A stretch of DNA of 46,817 bases from NCBI GenBank assembly GCA_903903985.1, contig CAIVAT010000032.1, forward strand, positions 1 to 46,817. The letters run 5' to 3'. The position numbers and the translations under genes are program-made. The notes under the pieces are model-generated. The model ran no database searches and was not told where the DNA came from. It worked only from the letters and a program-made list of their open reading frames with translations. Shown in pieces: positions 16,560-24,543 of this stretch. The stretch is from an uncultured Bacteroidales bacterium. Lineage in GTDB: Bacteria > Bacteroidota > Bacteroidia > Bacteroidales > FEN-979. How positions within the stretch are numbered: the first letter of the stretch is position 1; each line of letters opens with the position of its first letter.

Positions 16560-17753
16560 TTGAAAGACCTGCTCTTAAAAATCAATTCCCTGGCGGAATC
16601 ATATAAAGGTTACACCGCTGAAAACCTGTCCAAACTCGTTAAAATAAAATCGCTCAGCCTCGGCGAAAAGGCCATGGCCGAAGAATTGAAGCGCCAGATG
16701 TTGGAAGCCGGCTTCGATGAAGTACGAACGGATGGGTTGGGCAACGTGGTTGGCCGGATTGGGACCGGTAAAAAGATCCTGGCGTTCGACGGGCATATCG
16801 ACACGGTTGATACGGGCAATCTTGCCAATTGGGAGATTGACCCTTTTTCGGGAAAGATCAGCGATGGTTTTGTTCACGGCCGGGGAACGGTCGACCAGAA
16901 AGGGGGCCCTGCCGCCTTCGTTACAGCAGGCCGCATCCTCAAAGAACTTGCCTTCGACCAGGATCTCACCATGTATTTTACAGGTACGGTAATGGAAGAG
17001 GACTGTGATGGACTCTGCTGGAAATACCTGGTTGAAGAAGAGCATATCGTACCGGATTTTGTTGTCATTACAGAGCCGACCAACCTGAATATCTACCGTG
17101 GCCACCGTGGAAGAATGGAAATTGCGGTTACCTTTAAAGGCATTTCCTCCCATGGATCAGCACCTGAGCGTGGTAAGAACGCAATTTACATGGCTTCAAG
17201 GGCCTGCCTGGCCATAGAGAATTTGAACAAACAATTGAAGTCCGATGACTTTCTGGGTAAAGGCAGCGTGACCATCTCTGAATTTGTCTCCGGGAGCCCA
17301 TCCTTATGCGCCGTGGCCGACTTTGCCCGCATTCACCTCGACCGCCGGCTCACCTGGGGAGAGACAAAAGAATCTGCCGTGGCTGAAATTCAGGAAATCG
17401 TAAAGGACATGGATGCAGGGGTTGAAGTGCTGCAATATGAAGAGACTGCATATACAGGTCTGAAATATGGTATGGAAAAATACTATCCTACCTGGAAGAT
17501 CGAAGAGGACCATCACCTTGTGATCCGTGCCCAGGAGGCCTTTGCCGGTCTTTTTGACAAAGAACCGATCACCGATAAATGGACTTTTTCCACCAACGGC
17601 GTTACGATAAACGGTTATTACAAAATTCCGTGCATCGGTTTCGGTCCTGGAAATGAGGTACTCGCGCATGCCCCAAACGAAAAGGTTCCGGTGAACGACC
17701 TGGTGGCAGCTTCAGCCTTTTATGCTGCTCTTGCCTACTATCTGTCAGAATAA
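16560..17753 (+). CDS. ygeY: YgeY family M20-type hydrolase (purine/selenium-metabolism cluster)
   Basis: A 397-residue M20 metallohydrolase of the YgeY group. Metal-binding residues are visible: FDGHIDTVD (H79, D81), GTVDQKGG (D112) and the catalytic MEED (E146/E147). They are followed by the dimerisation domain with HRGRMEIAVTFKGISSHGSAPERGKNAI. YgeY acts in the anaerobic yge/ygf purine-degradation cluster, probably cleaving an amide, carbamoyl or peptide-like bond of a ring-opened intermediate; the exact substrate is not shown by sequence. Translation starts with TTG at 16560, where the family N-terminus begins; no ATG is nearby. ygeW follows after a repeat-rich 134-base gap. Confidence 0.9.
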   Translation: MKDLLLKINSLAESYKGYTAENLSKLVKIKSLSLGEKAMAEELKRQMLEAGFDEVRTDGLGNVVGRIGTGKKILAFDGHIDTVDTGNLANWEIDPFSGKISDGFVHGRGTVDQKGGPAAFVTAGRILKELAFDQDLTMYFTGTVMEEDCDGLCWKYLVEEEHIVPDFVVITEPTNLNIYRGHRGRMEIAVTFKGISSHGSAPERGKNAIYMASRACLAIENLNKQLKSDDFLGKGSVTISEFVSGSPSLCAVADFARIHLDRRLTWGETKESAVAEIQEIVKDMDAGVEVLQYEETAYTGLKYGMEKYYPTWKIEEDHHLVIRAQEAFAGLFDKEPITDKWTFSTNGVTINGYYKIPCIGFGPGNEVLAHAPNEKVPVNDLVAASAFYAALAYYLSE

Positions 17754-17887
17754 GGACGCATCAGGCTGTCAGGGTGCCTTCCAGGTGCCCCAATGACAAT
17801 CGCAAAGACTCAATGTAACGGCGCATCCGGGATGCGTCAAACAATAATCGCAAAGGCACCTCTTGGGCGCCCCCAAAAAAAAGAAAT
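17754..17887. repeat. Palindrome-rich spacer between ygeY and ygeW
   Basis: This spacer contains CGCATCC G GGATGCG (about 17822-17836), a perfect 7-bp-arm palindrome, with GACGCATC also repeated at its left end. It also has a GTCAGGGTG core (17769-17777) related to the xdh repeat, and two copies of AATCGCAAAG. It looks like a mosaic of dispersed intergenic repeats. Confidence 0.55.
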
Positions 17888-19078
17888 ATGACTCAAATCA
17901 ACAAAGAACTCAAAACGAAGAGCGGCAACTCTAACTCCGGTCTCTTTGGAAAAGACTTCCTCCTTACCTGGGGGAAGAGCATGGAAAACCTCGAAACAAT
18001 CCTTTCAGTGGCAGAAGACCTGAAAATGCTCCGCGACCGGAACATTTCACCCCGCTGTTTCGACTCCGGCCTGGCCATTTCCCAGTTTCGCGACAACTCA
18101 ACGCGTACACGGTTTTCTTTTGCTTCCGCTGCCAACCTGCTGGGGCTTACCGTGCAGGATCTTGATGAAGGCAAATCACAGATCGCCCATGGTGAAACCG
18201 TTCGCGAAACCTCGGCGATGATCTCCTTTTTGAGTGACATCATTGGCATCCGCGACGACATGTACCTGGGTGCAGGAAACACCTATATGCGCGAAGTCGG
18301 CGCCGCACTCGATGAGGCGTATGCGGATGGGGTGCTGCCCCAGCGCCCGGGGATCATCAACCTGCAATGCGATATCGACCATCCGACTCAATCGATGGCC
18401 GATTTGTTGCACCTGAAAACAGTCTTCGGTTCCCTTGAGAATTTAAAAGGGAAGAAAATTGCAATGACATGGGCCTATTCACCAAGCTACGGAAAGCCAC
18501 TATCGGTACCCCAGGGCATTATCGGGTTGATGACCCGTTTCGGGATGCAGGTCGACCTGGCCTACCCTGAAGGGTATGATCTTATCCCCGAAGTGGTTGA
18601 ACTTGCCGGGAAACAAGCAGCGGAGTGCGGCGGGCAATTCCGGACTGTTAATTCCATGGAAGAAGCATTTGCCGGCGCCGACATCGTTTATCCGAAAAGC
18701 TGGGCCCCTTTTCATGTGATGGAACGGCGAACCGGGCTGCTCAGAAAGAACGACTATGATGGCCTTAAAAGCCTTGAAAAAGAGTGCCTTTCAAACAATG
18801 CCCGGTATAAAAACTGGGAATGTACCGAGGATAAAATGAAACTAACCAGGGATGGCAAAGCGCTGTATTTGCACTGTCTTCCTGCTGATATTTCAGGCGT
18901 TTCATGCCTTGAAGGAGAAGTTGCTGCCACCGTTTTTGAACGCTATCGCATCCCGCTGTATAAACAAGCCGGTTTTAAACCTTACATCATTGCGGCCATG
19001 ATGCTCACCAACCGGTTTGAAGATCCGGCACGGGTGCTGCGGAACGTGGAGCACAGGGGTAGGGAGAGGGTTATTTAA
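17888..19078 (+). CDS. ygeW: Knotted carbamoyltransferase YgeW
   Basis: A 396-residue aspartate/ornithine carbamoyltransferase-superfamily protein of the YgeW branch. The carbamoyl-phosphate loop is STRTR (71-75). HPTQ (165-168) and HCLPAD (329-334) complete the carbamoyl-phosphate and substrate sites, and GIINLQCDIDHPTQSMADLLHLK is characteristic. YgeW belongs to the purine-degradation cluster, where it probably phosphorolyses a carbamoylated intermediate to release carbamoyl phosphate for ATP synthesis. The true substrate is not established from sequence. No carbamate kinase gene is present in this window. Its 3' end is 22 bases from the convergent end of ssnA. Confidence 0.92.
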   Translation: MTQINKELKTKSGNSNSGLFGKDFLLTWGKSMENLETILSVAEDLKMLRDRNISPRCFDSGLAISQFRDNSTRTRFSFASAANLLGLTVQDLDEGKSQIAHGETVRETSAMISFLSDIIGIRDDMYLGAGNTYMREVGAALDEAYADGVLPQRPGIINLQCDIDHPTQSMADLLHLKTVFGSLENLKGKKIAMTWAYSPSYGKPLSVPQGIIGLMTRFGMQVDLAYPEGYDLIPEVVELAGKQAAECGGQFRTVNSMEEAFAGADIVYPKSWAPFHVMERRTGLLRKNDYDGLKSLEKECLSNNARYKNWECTEDKMKLTRDGKALYLHCLPADISGVSCLEGEVAATVFERYRIPLYKQAGFKPYIIAAMMLTNRFEDPARVLRNVEHRGRERVI

Positions 19079-19104
19079 ATGACGATTTACGATTGACGAT
19101 TTAC
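19079..19104. repeat. Short direct repeat GACGATTTAC between convergent genes
   Basis: Two copies of GACGATTTAC occur in tandem across the gap and the last codons of ssnA. A related ATTTACGATT string occurs at 26031-26040 between two other cluster genes. Confidence 0.45.
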
Positions 19105-20429
19105 ATTTTGTTCCATAACCTCATTGCCTGGATCCGGGATTCGTCAAGTACCTTGTTTTCATCAACCGTCAGCAAATGTCCTTGCTCCAGGATAAGTCTG
19201 CCCTGTGAGATGACATGGCTGACATGCATGGATTCAATACCGAAAAGAAAGTGACCGGCGAAATTGCCGGCAGTGAGGGGTGTTGGCGTATCATAATCAA
19301 GAACGACCAGGTTATTTTCCCCGTCTCCCTGAATTCCATTTGATTGAAGATAATGGTGCACATTCCTGAAGCGCCGGTAGGTTTCCCCATAATCAATGTC
19401 ATCATGGTCGTGACCGGCAAAGAAAGCAGCTTTTGCACTGCGCAGCATGTCGCTGTGCATGCCATCTGTACCGAGCATGATCCTTTGACCCAGCCCTTTT
19501 GAGTTAAACAAACCAACCGAATTGTTCAGATTGCTTTCCATGTTTTGCACCACCCAGGCAGGCGATTTTTCAACCAGGCTGCGTTCATGATCGTTCAGGT
19601 GAAGGCAATGTCCAAGGATGGTCTTCGGGAATTGCAATACCCCTGCATCATACAGCCTTTCAACAACCCTCAGATCATACTTCTCGAGGCAGTGATCCTG
19701 GTCAGATTGATCCTCGGCCACATGGATATGAATCCCTGACTCTGTTTGCAATGCCAGTTGAACCGCCTGGTTCAGCGTTTCATCTCCAATTGTAAATGAA
19801 GCATGCAAGCCAACAAGGCCTTGGCGTTTTGCGAGATAATTTGCCGTTTCGCCCAGTCCTTTCTGGGCGATCTCTGCGCCATCGCGGTCAGAAATTTCAT
19901 AACACAGCAAATGCCCGATTCCAACTTCATCAAAAGCCCGGGCAATGGTTTCCAAACTCCCGTCAACTGCAAAAGGGGAAGCATGATGGTCAATGACAAA
20001 GGTGACTCCATTTTTCGCACAGTTTATCGCTGTAGCAAGCGCGCTCGAACGAATCATCTCCAGGTCAAGGGCTTTGTCGAGGCTCCACCAGATGTACTGC
20101 AGGATCTCCAAGAAATTTTCAGGATTTTTCTTCGGAGCAGGCATTCCGCGGGCCAGTGCGGAATATACATGATGATGCCCGTTGGCAAACGATTTGGTAA
20201 TGAATTTCCCCGTGCAGTCGATGGTGTGCTGAACCACCGATCCGGAATCCTCCCCTCTCCCCATGGGAGAGGGGCCGGGGGAGAGGGGCAATGAACCGGG
20301 AGAGGGGCCGGGGGTGAGGCAGTTGGTGAACCGCAACGTGCCGTTGACACCCGGTTCCACCAGAATATCTGATTGGTGTAATGTCAGGGTTTTCCAATCA
20401 ATGTAGGTGCCGTTTTTCAGTAAGATCAT
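19101..20429 (-). CDS. ssnA: SsnA family aminohydrolase
   Basis: A 442-residue amidohydrolase-superfamily protein of the SsnA group. The metal ligands can be traced: H85/H87 in NGHHHVYS, H236 with E239 in HVAED, H274 in LGHCLHL and D322 in GTDGMHSD. The family is related to guanine and cytosine deaminases and belongs to the yge/ygf purine-degradation cluster; the reaction here is inferred to be deamination or ring hydrolysis of a purine-derived compound. Residues about 37-61 (LTPGPSP...LSPGPSPMGRGE) have no counterpart in the enzyme core and come from a GC-rich palindromic DNA element inserted in frame. They fall in the N-terminal beta-sandwich, before the first metal ligand, so the enzyme should still fold. 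It is last in a minus-strand run, 82 bases after xdhD. Confidence 0.9.
   Translation of the reverse strand: MILLKNGTYIDWKTLTLHQSDILVEPGVNGTLRFTNCLTPGPSPGSLPLSPGPSPMGRGEDSGSVVQHTIDCTGKFITKSFANGHHHVYSALARGMPAPKKNPENFLEILQYIWWSLDKALDLEMIRSSALATAINCAKNGVTFVIDHHASPFAVDGSLETIARAFDEVGIGHLLCYEISDRDGAEIAQKGLGETANYLAKRQGLVGLHASFTIGDETLNQAVQLALQTESGIHIHVAEDQSDQDHCLEKYDLRVVERLYDAGVLQFPKTILGHCLHLNDHERSLVEKSPAWVVQNMESNLNNSVGLFNSKGLGQRIMLGTDGMHSDMLRSAKAAFFAGHDHDDIDYGETYRRFRNVHHYLQSNGIQGDGENNLVVLDYDTPTPLTAGNFAGHFLFGIESMHVSHVISQGRLILEQGHLLTVDENKVLDESRIQAMRLWNKM
20251..20319 (-). repeat. GC-rich palindromic repeat inside ssnA (two units)
   Basis: Ten-base arms CCCCTCTCCC and GGGAGAGGGG surround a CAT spacer (20251-20274 region). 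They are followed by CCGGGGG-AGAGG and then a second GGGAGAGGGGCCGGGGGTGAGG-type unit. The same design occurs in ygfK at 27740-27815 but is read in another frame there. It encodes LTPGPSP/LSPGPSP peptides here. Confidence 0.85.
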
Positions 20430-20511
20430 GATTTGATATTAATGTTTTGGTCATCTTTATTATTCACAAACGGCAAAAGATCCGTTTGTGCCCTTTGCAC
20501 AGAGCAGGTAT

Positions 20512-23160
20512 TTAATATTCCCTCCTCATCGGCAGTTTTCTCCTCCTGACCCCGTCAAACCGGCACAAAGCATTTGCCACTGCCGCTGCGGTCGGGACCA
20601 GCCCGATCTCCCCAATGCCTTTGGCACCATACGGGCCAACCGGGTCGGTTTCCTCTACACCGATAACAATGATCTCAGGGGTTTGCAGGGCACTCAGCAC
20701 CCCGCAATCGGAAAGTTTGGTGCTGTTCAACCTGCCGTTTTCCATCGGCAGGTCTTCAGTAAGCGCATATCCAATTCCCATGTGAACGGCCCCCTGGATC
20801 TGCCCCTCAAAAAGCATGGGGTTCATGATTTTCCCGGCATCATGGGCCGCATAGACTTTCTCAATTTCCCCGGTTTCATTTAACACCACGAGCTGGGCTG
20901 CATAACCGTAGGAGTAATGGGTGATGATATTTTCAACATCTGCACCGGGTTTGGTAGTCCAGTCGCAATAGTATTTCCCGGTATAGATGTTGCCGGCCAG
21001 TTGCAGGAGTGTTTGCTTCATCGCATTTCCCCATATATCAAGGCATGCCGGGGCGAATTGCTCAAGGTCTGCCCTGATTGCCTCAGATGCATCGATGATG
21101 GCATTCCCCAGCAATGCCGTTGCACGCGAGGAGGTGGTCATTCCGGTGGGCAAACCGGCACGGGTATCCACCACCACATCGATCAGGGAAGCATCGATGC
21201 CCGTCTCCTGGTGCAGGGTCTGGATGGCCATGTTGTGCACCCCCTGCCCCATCTCGGTCCAGCCATGTTCAATCAACACCCGGCCATTCTCCAGGATGCT
21301 GATCTTCACATCGCTGAAGTCAGTCATACCGTTGCCTACCCCTGAATTTTTGATCCCGCAGGCAAGTCCGGCATATTTTGCAGCATAAAAATGATCTTTC
21401 AATGCCAGGAGGCAAGCTTTGATCCCGACCCCTTTGCCAAGGACCTGGCCGGTTGCTGTCATTTTTCCGTTATCGAGGGCATTGTCGAACCGGAATTTCC
21501 AACGGTCGAAGCCACCTTGCTCGCATAGTTCATCGATGCAACCCTCCAGGGCAAAGGCCACCTGGTTCGCACCAAAACCACGCATGGCTCCGGATGGAAT
21601 GTTGTTGGTATACACTGCCAGAGATTCGATATCCACCGAAGGAATATGGTATCCGCCGCTGGCATGACCTGCCACGCGTTCCATTACCTTGGCTCCAACG
21701 GAGGCATAAGCACCGCTGTCTCCGATGGCCCTGAGCGACAGCGCGGTAAGGAATCCTTGCCGATCGCATCCCAGGGATATATCCATCCAAACCGGATGCC
21801 TCTTGGGATGCATCATGATGGATTCCTCCCTGGAAAGATGCACTTTCACAGGTTTTTTAAGGAGAAACGCAAACAGGGAAGCATGCCCCTGAACTGTCAT
21901 ATCTTCCCTTCCGCCAAAACCACCACCGCATGGAACCAGCGTGACGCGCACCTGCTCTTCATCCAATCCAAGCAAAGAAGCCACCTGCCGCTGATCGACA
22001 TAAATACCCTGCCCCTGGCTGTATAAATGCACTCCTTCCTCCATTGGAAGTGCCAGTGCCGCTTCCGTTTCAAGAAATGCATGTTCGATGCGCTGGGTTT
22101 CATAGATCCCGGATGTCCGGAAAGCGGATTGCTGCAACGCTGACCCGGCCGGATCGCCCCTTCGGACAATACATTTTTCTAGAAGGTTCGATCTGCCGGG
22201 ATGAACCTGCGGCGAGTCCGGCTCAAGAGCCATACGGGCATCTGAAACCGGTTCATCTACCTCATATTCAACCCGTATCAGTCGGGCAGCCTTACGGGCC
22301 GTATCTTCATCAACTGCAACCACCCCTGCAATAACGTCGCCGATATACCTTGTCATTTCTCCTGTTGCAATCATCAAAGGCCAGTCACTGATGATGAGTC
22401 CTGTATAACGTTCTCCGGGCACATCGGATGCCGTGAACACCCTGATCACACCTTTGGTTTGCAATGCTTCGGCCGCATCGATCGAAATAACCTTCGCCCT
22501 CGGATGGTCGCTGAACCTGAGCGCACCATGCAGCATTCCATCAAACTGCATATCATTGACAAACCTGCGTTTCCCGATGGCAGTTTCATAGGCTTCGTAT
22601 TTTGCAAGCGGTTGCCCGATTCCGGCTGAACAGTTTGGAGAATCAATCGTAAACGCCCGTGGTTGCTCACCATCAAGAGGCACCTGCCCGGTCTCCATTG
22701 TCCCCCTCAGTGTTTTCAAGGCAGCTTCAATTGCATCCACAATTTTCACATACCCGGTGCAGCGACAGAGGTTCAGGTTGATCGCTTTTTTGATCTGCTC
22801 ACGGTCAGGGTATGGGTTTTCAGAAAAAAGCACCCTGGTGCGAAGGATCAGTCCTGGGGTGCAAAAACCGCATTGCACGGCGCCCTTCTCCACGTAAGCC
22901 CTGGCAATAGTGTCCCTCACCGCATCCGGAATACCTTCCATCGTCACGACCCGGGCTCCTTCAAGAAACTTCATCTTACGGGTACAGGATAATCTTGCTT
23001 TACCGTCTATTTCAACCATACATGCCCCACAAGCTGCCTGGCCCGAACAACCGTCTTTAACGGATATGATCCCCGCCGACTCACGCAAATAGTGTAAAAG
23101 CGTTGTGTTCTCATCGCCCGTGTATTCAATTCTCTGATGGTTCAGATAAAAAACAATCAT
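20512..23160 (-). CDS. xdhD: XdhD / selenium-dependent-type xanthine dehydrogenase (2Fe-2S plus Mo domains, no FAD)
   Basis: An 882-residue molybdenum hydroxylase. The N-terminal plant-type [2Fe-2S] domain has C38, C44, C47 and C59; the second cluster has C97, C100, C132 and C134. The molybdopterin domains run from about 190 onward, with GGGFGGRED, RGFGANQ and the C-terminal GPYGAKGIGEIGL carrying the catalytic Glu. The sequence matches the XdhD/selenium-dependent XDH family of the yge/ygf clusters (for example TGQVLGKGVGIKACLLALK). There is no FAD domain, and no separate YgfM-like FAD subunit occurs in the window, so electrons may pass to YgfK or another partner. It starts at ATG 23160, immediately after the stop of the upstream gene (TAA directly followed by ATG), implying translational coupling. 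Selenium dependence is a family inference; no in-frame TGA was seen. Confidence 0.9.
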   Translation of the reverse strand: MIVFYLNHQRIEYTGDENTTLLHYLRESAGIISVKDGCSGQAACGACMVEIDGKARLSCTRKMKFLEGARVVTMEGIPDAVRDTIARAYVEKGAVQCGFCTPGLILRTRVLFSENPYPDREQIKKAINLNLCRCTGYVKIVDAIEAALKTLRGTMETGQVPLDGEQPRAFTIDSPNCSAGIGQPLAKYEAYETAIGKRRFVNDMQFDGMLHGALRFSDHPRAKVISIDAAEALQTKGVIRVFTASDVPGERYTGLIISDWPLMIATGEMTRYIGDVIAGVVAVDEDTARKAARLIRVEYEVDEPVSDARMALEPDSPQVHPGRSNLLEKCIVRRGDPAGSALQQSAFRTSGIYETQRIEHAFLETEAALALPMEEGVHLYSQGQGIYVDQRQVASLLGLDEEQVRVTLVPCGGGFGGREDMTVQGHASLFAFLLKKPVKVHLSREESIMMHPKRHPVWMDISLGCDRQGFLTALSLRAIGDSGAYASVGAKVMERVAGHASGGYHIPSVDIESLAVYTNNIPSGAMRGFGANQVAFALEGCIDELCEQGGFDRWKFRFDNALDNGKMTATGQVLGKGVGIKACLLALKDHFYAAKYAGLACGIKNSGVGNGMTDFSDVKISILENGRVLIEHGWTEMGQGVHNMAIQTLHQETGIDASLIDVVVDTRAGLPTGMTTSSRATALLGNAIIDASEAIRADLEQFAPACLDIWGNAMKQTLLQLAGNIYTGKYYCDWTTKPGADVENIITHYSYGYAAQLVVLNETGEIEKVYAAHDAGKIMNPMLFEGQIQGAVHMGIGYALTEDLPMENGRLNSTKLSDCGVLSALQTPEIIVIGVEETDPVGPYGAKGIGEIGLVPTAAAVANALCRFDGVRRRKLPMRREY

Positions 23161-24444
23161 TTAGGATTTGTGTGAAAGATGATTTGTAATAATCGCATCC
23201 ATTGAATGAATATCCGCTTCAATGGGATCTGGTATGTGAATGGATGATTGAACTGCCGACAGATCTTTCAACCCGCTCCCGGTTAGCAACACCACGTTTA
23301 TTGATCCGGCATGCAGCAATCCCTGGTCCCGGTAATGCAACATGCCGGCATAAGCCGCAACAGCTGCAGGCTCTGAAAAAATTCCTGCACACCGGGAAAG
23401 CTGAACGGATGCCCTGAGGATCTCCTCGTCAGTTATTGAAACTGACTCCCCATGGTATTCTTTCATGTATGAGGTTGCCAAATGAAAACACCTGGGGACA
23501 TCCACCGAGATGGAATCGGCAATGGTCTTCGAAGGCGTGGAAACGAACGAGCTACTGTTCAGGTTGTTGATAAGGTTGCTGCTTCCCGCCGCCTGGACGG
23601 CAACAAGGACCGGCATCCGGTTGATGATCCCAAGTTTTAACAGATCTTCAAATCCTTTGCAAACACCTGCATAGATGACGCCATCGCCCACCGGGATAAA
23701 AATACGATCGGGAACCACGTGGCCGAGCTGGTGGAAAATTTCAAAGGAAACGGTCTTTTTGCCCTCGATGGTTAACGGGTTATAAGCGGTGTTGCGGTTA
23801 TAGTAGCCAAATTTTTTCGAGATCTCCACACTCAGGTCAAAGGCATCATCATAAGTTCCCCTAACAGGAACCAAGAGGGCGCCATACATCAGTATCTGTG
23901 TGAGTTTGGCCAGGGGCGCTGAAGCCGGCACAACGATGATCGCCTGCTGTCGCTGCGAGGCACACAATCCGGCGAGGGACGATCCGGCGTTTCCAGTTGA
24001 TGCAGCAACCAGCGTGTGAATCCCATTTTCCTTTGCCCACGCTGAAACAAGTGCCGATGCACGATCCTTGAAGGAAAAGGTGGGATTCTGTGAATCATCC
24101 TTCAGAAACACCTCAAACGCTTCCCCGGGCCGCTTGTCCGCCTGTCCGCTTGTCCGCTCTTCAGTATCGTACAAAGGGGTCTCCCCAACACGCAACTTAG
24201 GCCATGAACTCAAATCCTTCAGCGGAAGCAATGGAAGAAAATGCTCCCGCTGCAAATTCTCAAAAAGGTCGCCTCCATGATCTTTACCACGAATCTGTTC
24301 ATAATGATAAACTGTCTTCAGCACACCCCTGGGGGGCAAACCAGGCCGGTTCGAGCGCTCACAGGCCGGGCAGAGGTAAATGACCTCCCCGGCTGGGTAT
24401 GTTGCCTTGCAATCAGCGCATTCGAAGTGAAATTTTATAGACAT
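23161..24444 (-). CDS. Threonine-synthase-like PLP enzyme with zinc ribbon
   Basis: A 427-residue fold-type II PLP enzyme of the threonine synthase family. The N-terminal zinc ribbon has C9, C12, C25 and C28. The PLP lysine is K126 in PTFSFKDRAS, the phosphate-binding region is ASTGNAGSSLA, and the C-terminal PLP site is LLTGSGLKD. Ordinary threonine synthase acts on O-phosphohomoserine. Its place between xdhD and another PLP enzyme in a purine cluster suggests an ammonia-lyase or desulfhydrase-like role on a purine-derived amino acid, perhaps replacing YgeX; this is inference. Residues 96-108 (TSGQADKRPG) come from an 8-bp tandem repeat in the gene, just before the conserved core. A housekeeping ThrC function cannot be excluded. 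Confidence 0.82.
   Translation of the reverse strand: MSIKFHFECADCKATYPAGEVIYLCPACERSNRPGLPPRGVLKTVYHYEQIRGKDHGGDLFENLQREHFLPLLPLKDLSSWPKLRVGETPLYDTEERTSGQADKRPGEAFEVFLKDDSQNPTFSFKDRASALVSAWAKENGIHTLVAASTGNAGSSLAGLCASQRQQAIIVVPASAPLAKLTQILMYGALLVPVRGTYDDAFDLSVEISKKFGYYNRNTAYNPLTIEGKKTVSFEIFHQLGHVVPDRIFIPVGDGVIYAGVCKGFEDLLKLGIINRMPVLVAVQAAGSSNLINNLNSSSFVSTPSKTIADSISVDVPRCFHLATSYMKEYHGESVSITDEEILRASVQLSRCAGIFSEPAAVAAYAGMLHYRDQGLLHAGSINVVLLTGSGLKDLSAVQSSIHIPDPIEADIHSMDAIITNHLSHKS
24130..24158 (-). repeat. 8-bp tandem repeat (AGCGGACA, about 3.6 units) inside the threonine-synthase-like gene
   Basis: On the minus strand AGCGGACA occurs twice, then GGCGGACA, then AGCGG. The unit is not a multiple of three, so gain or loss of one unit would shift the reading frame. 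The current copy number keeps the frame open. Confidence 0.8.
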
Positions 24445-24543
24445 TTGGTAATTTCTGACTTGATTACTTTTTCACTTTTATGGGGCTGAGGTCCCGGATT
24501 ACAAATTTTCATTTTTATTTATTGCAGTTGGCTTCTGCCTCCT

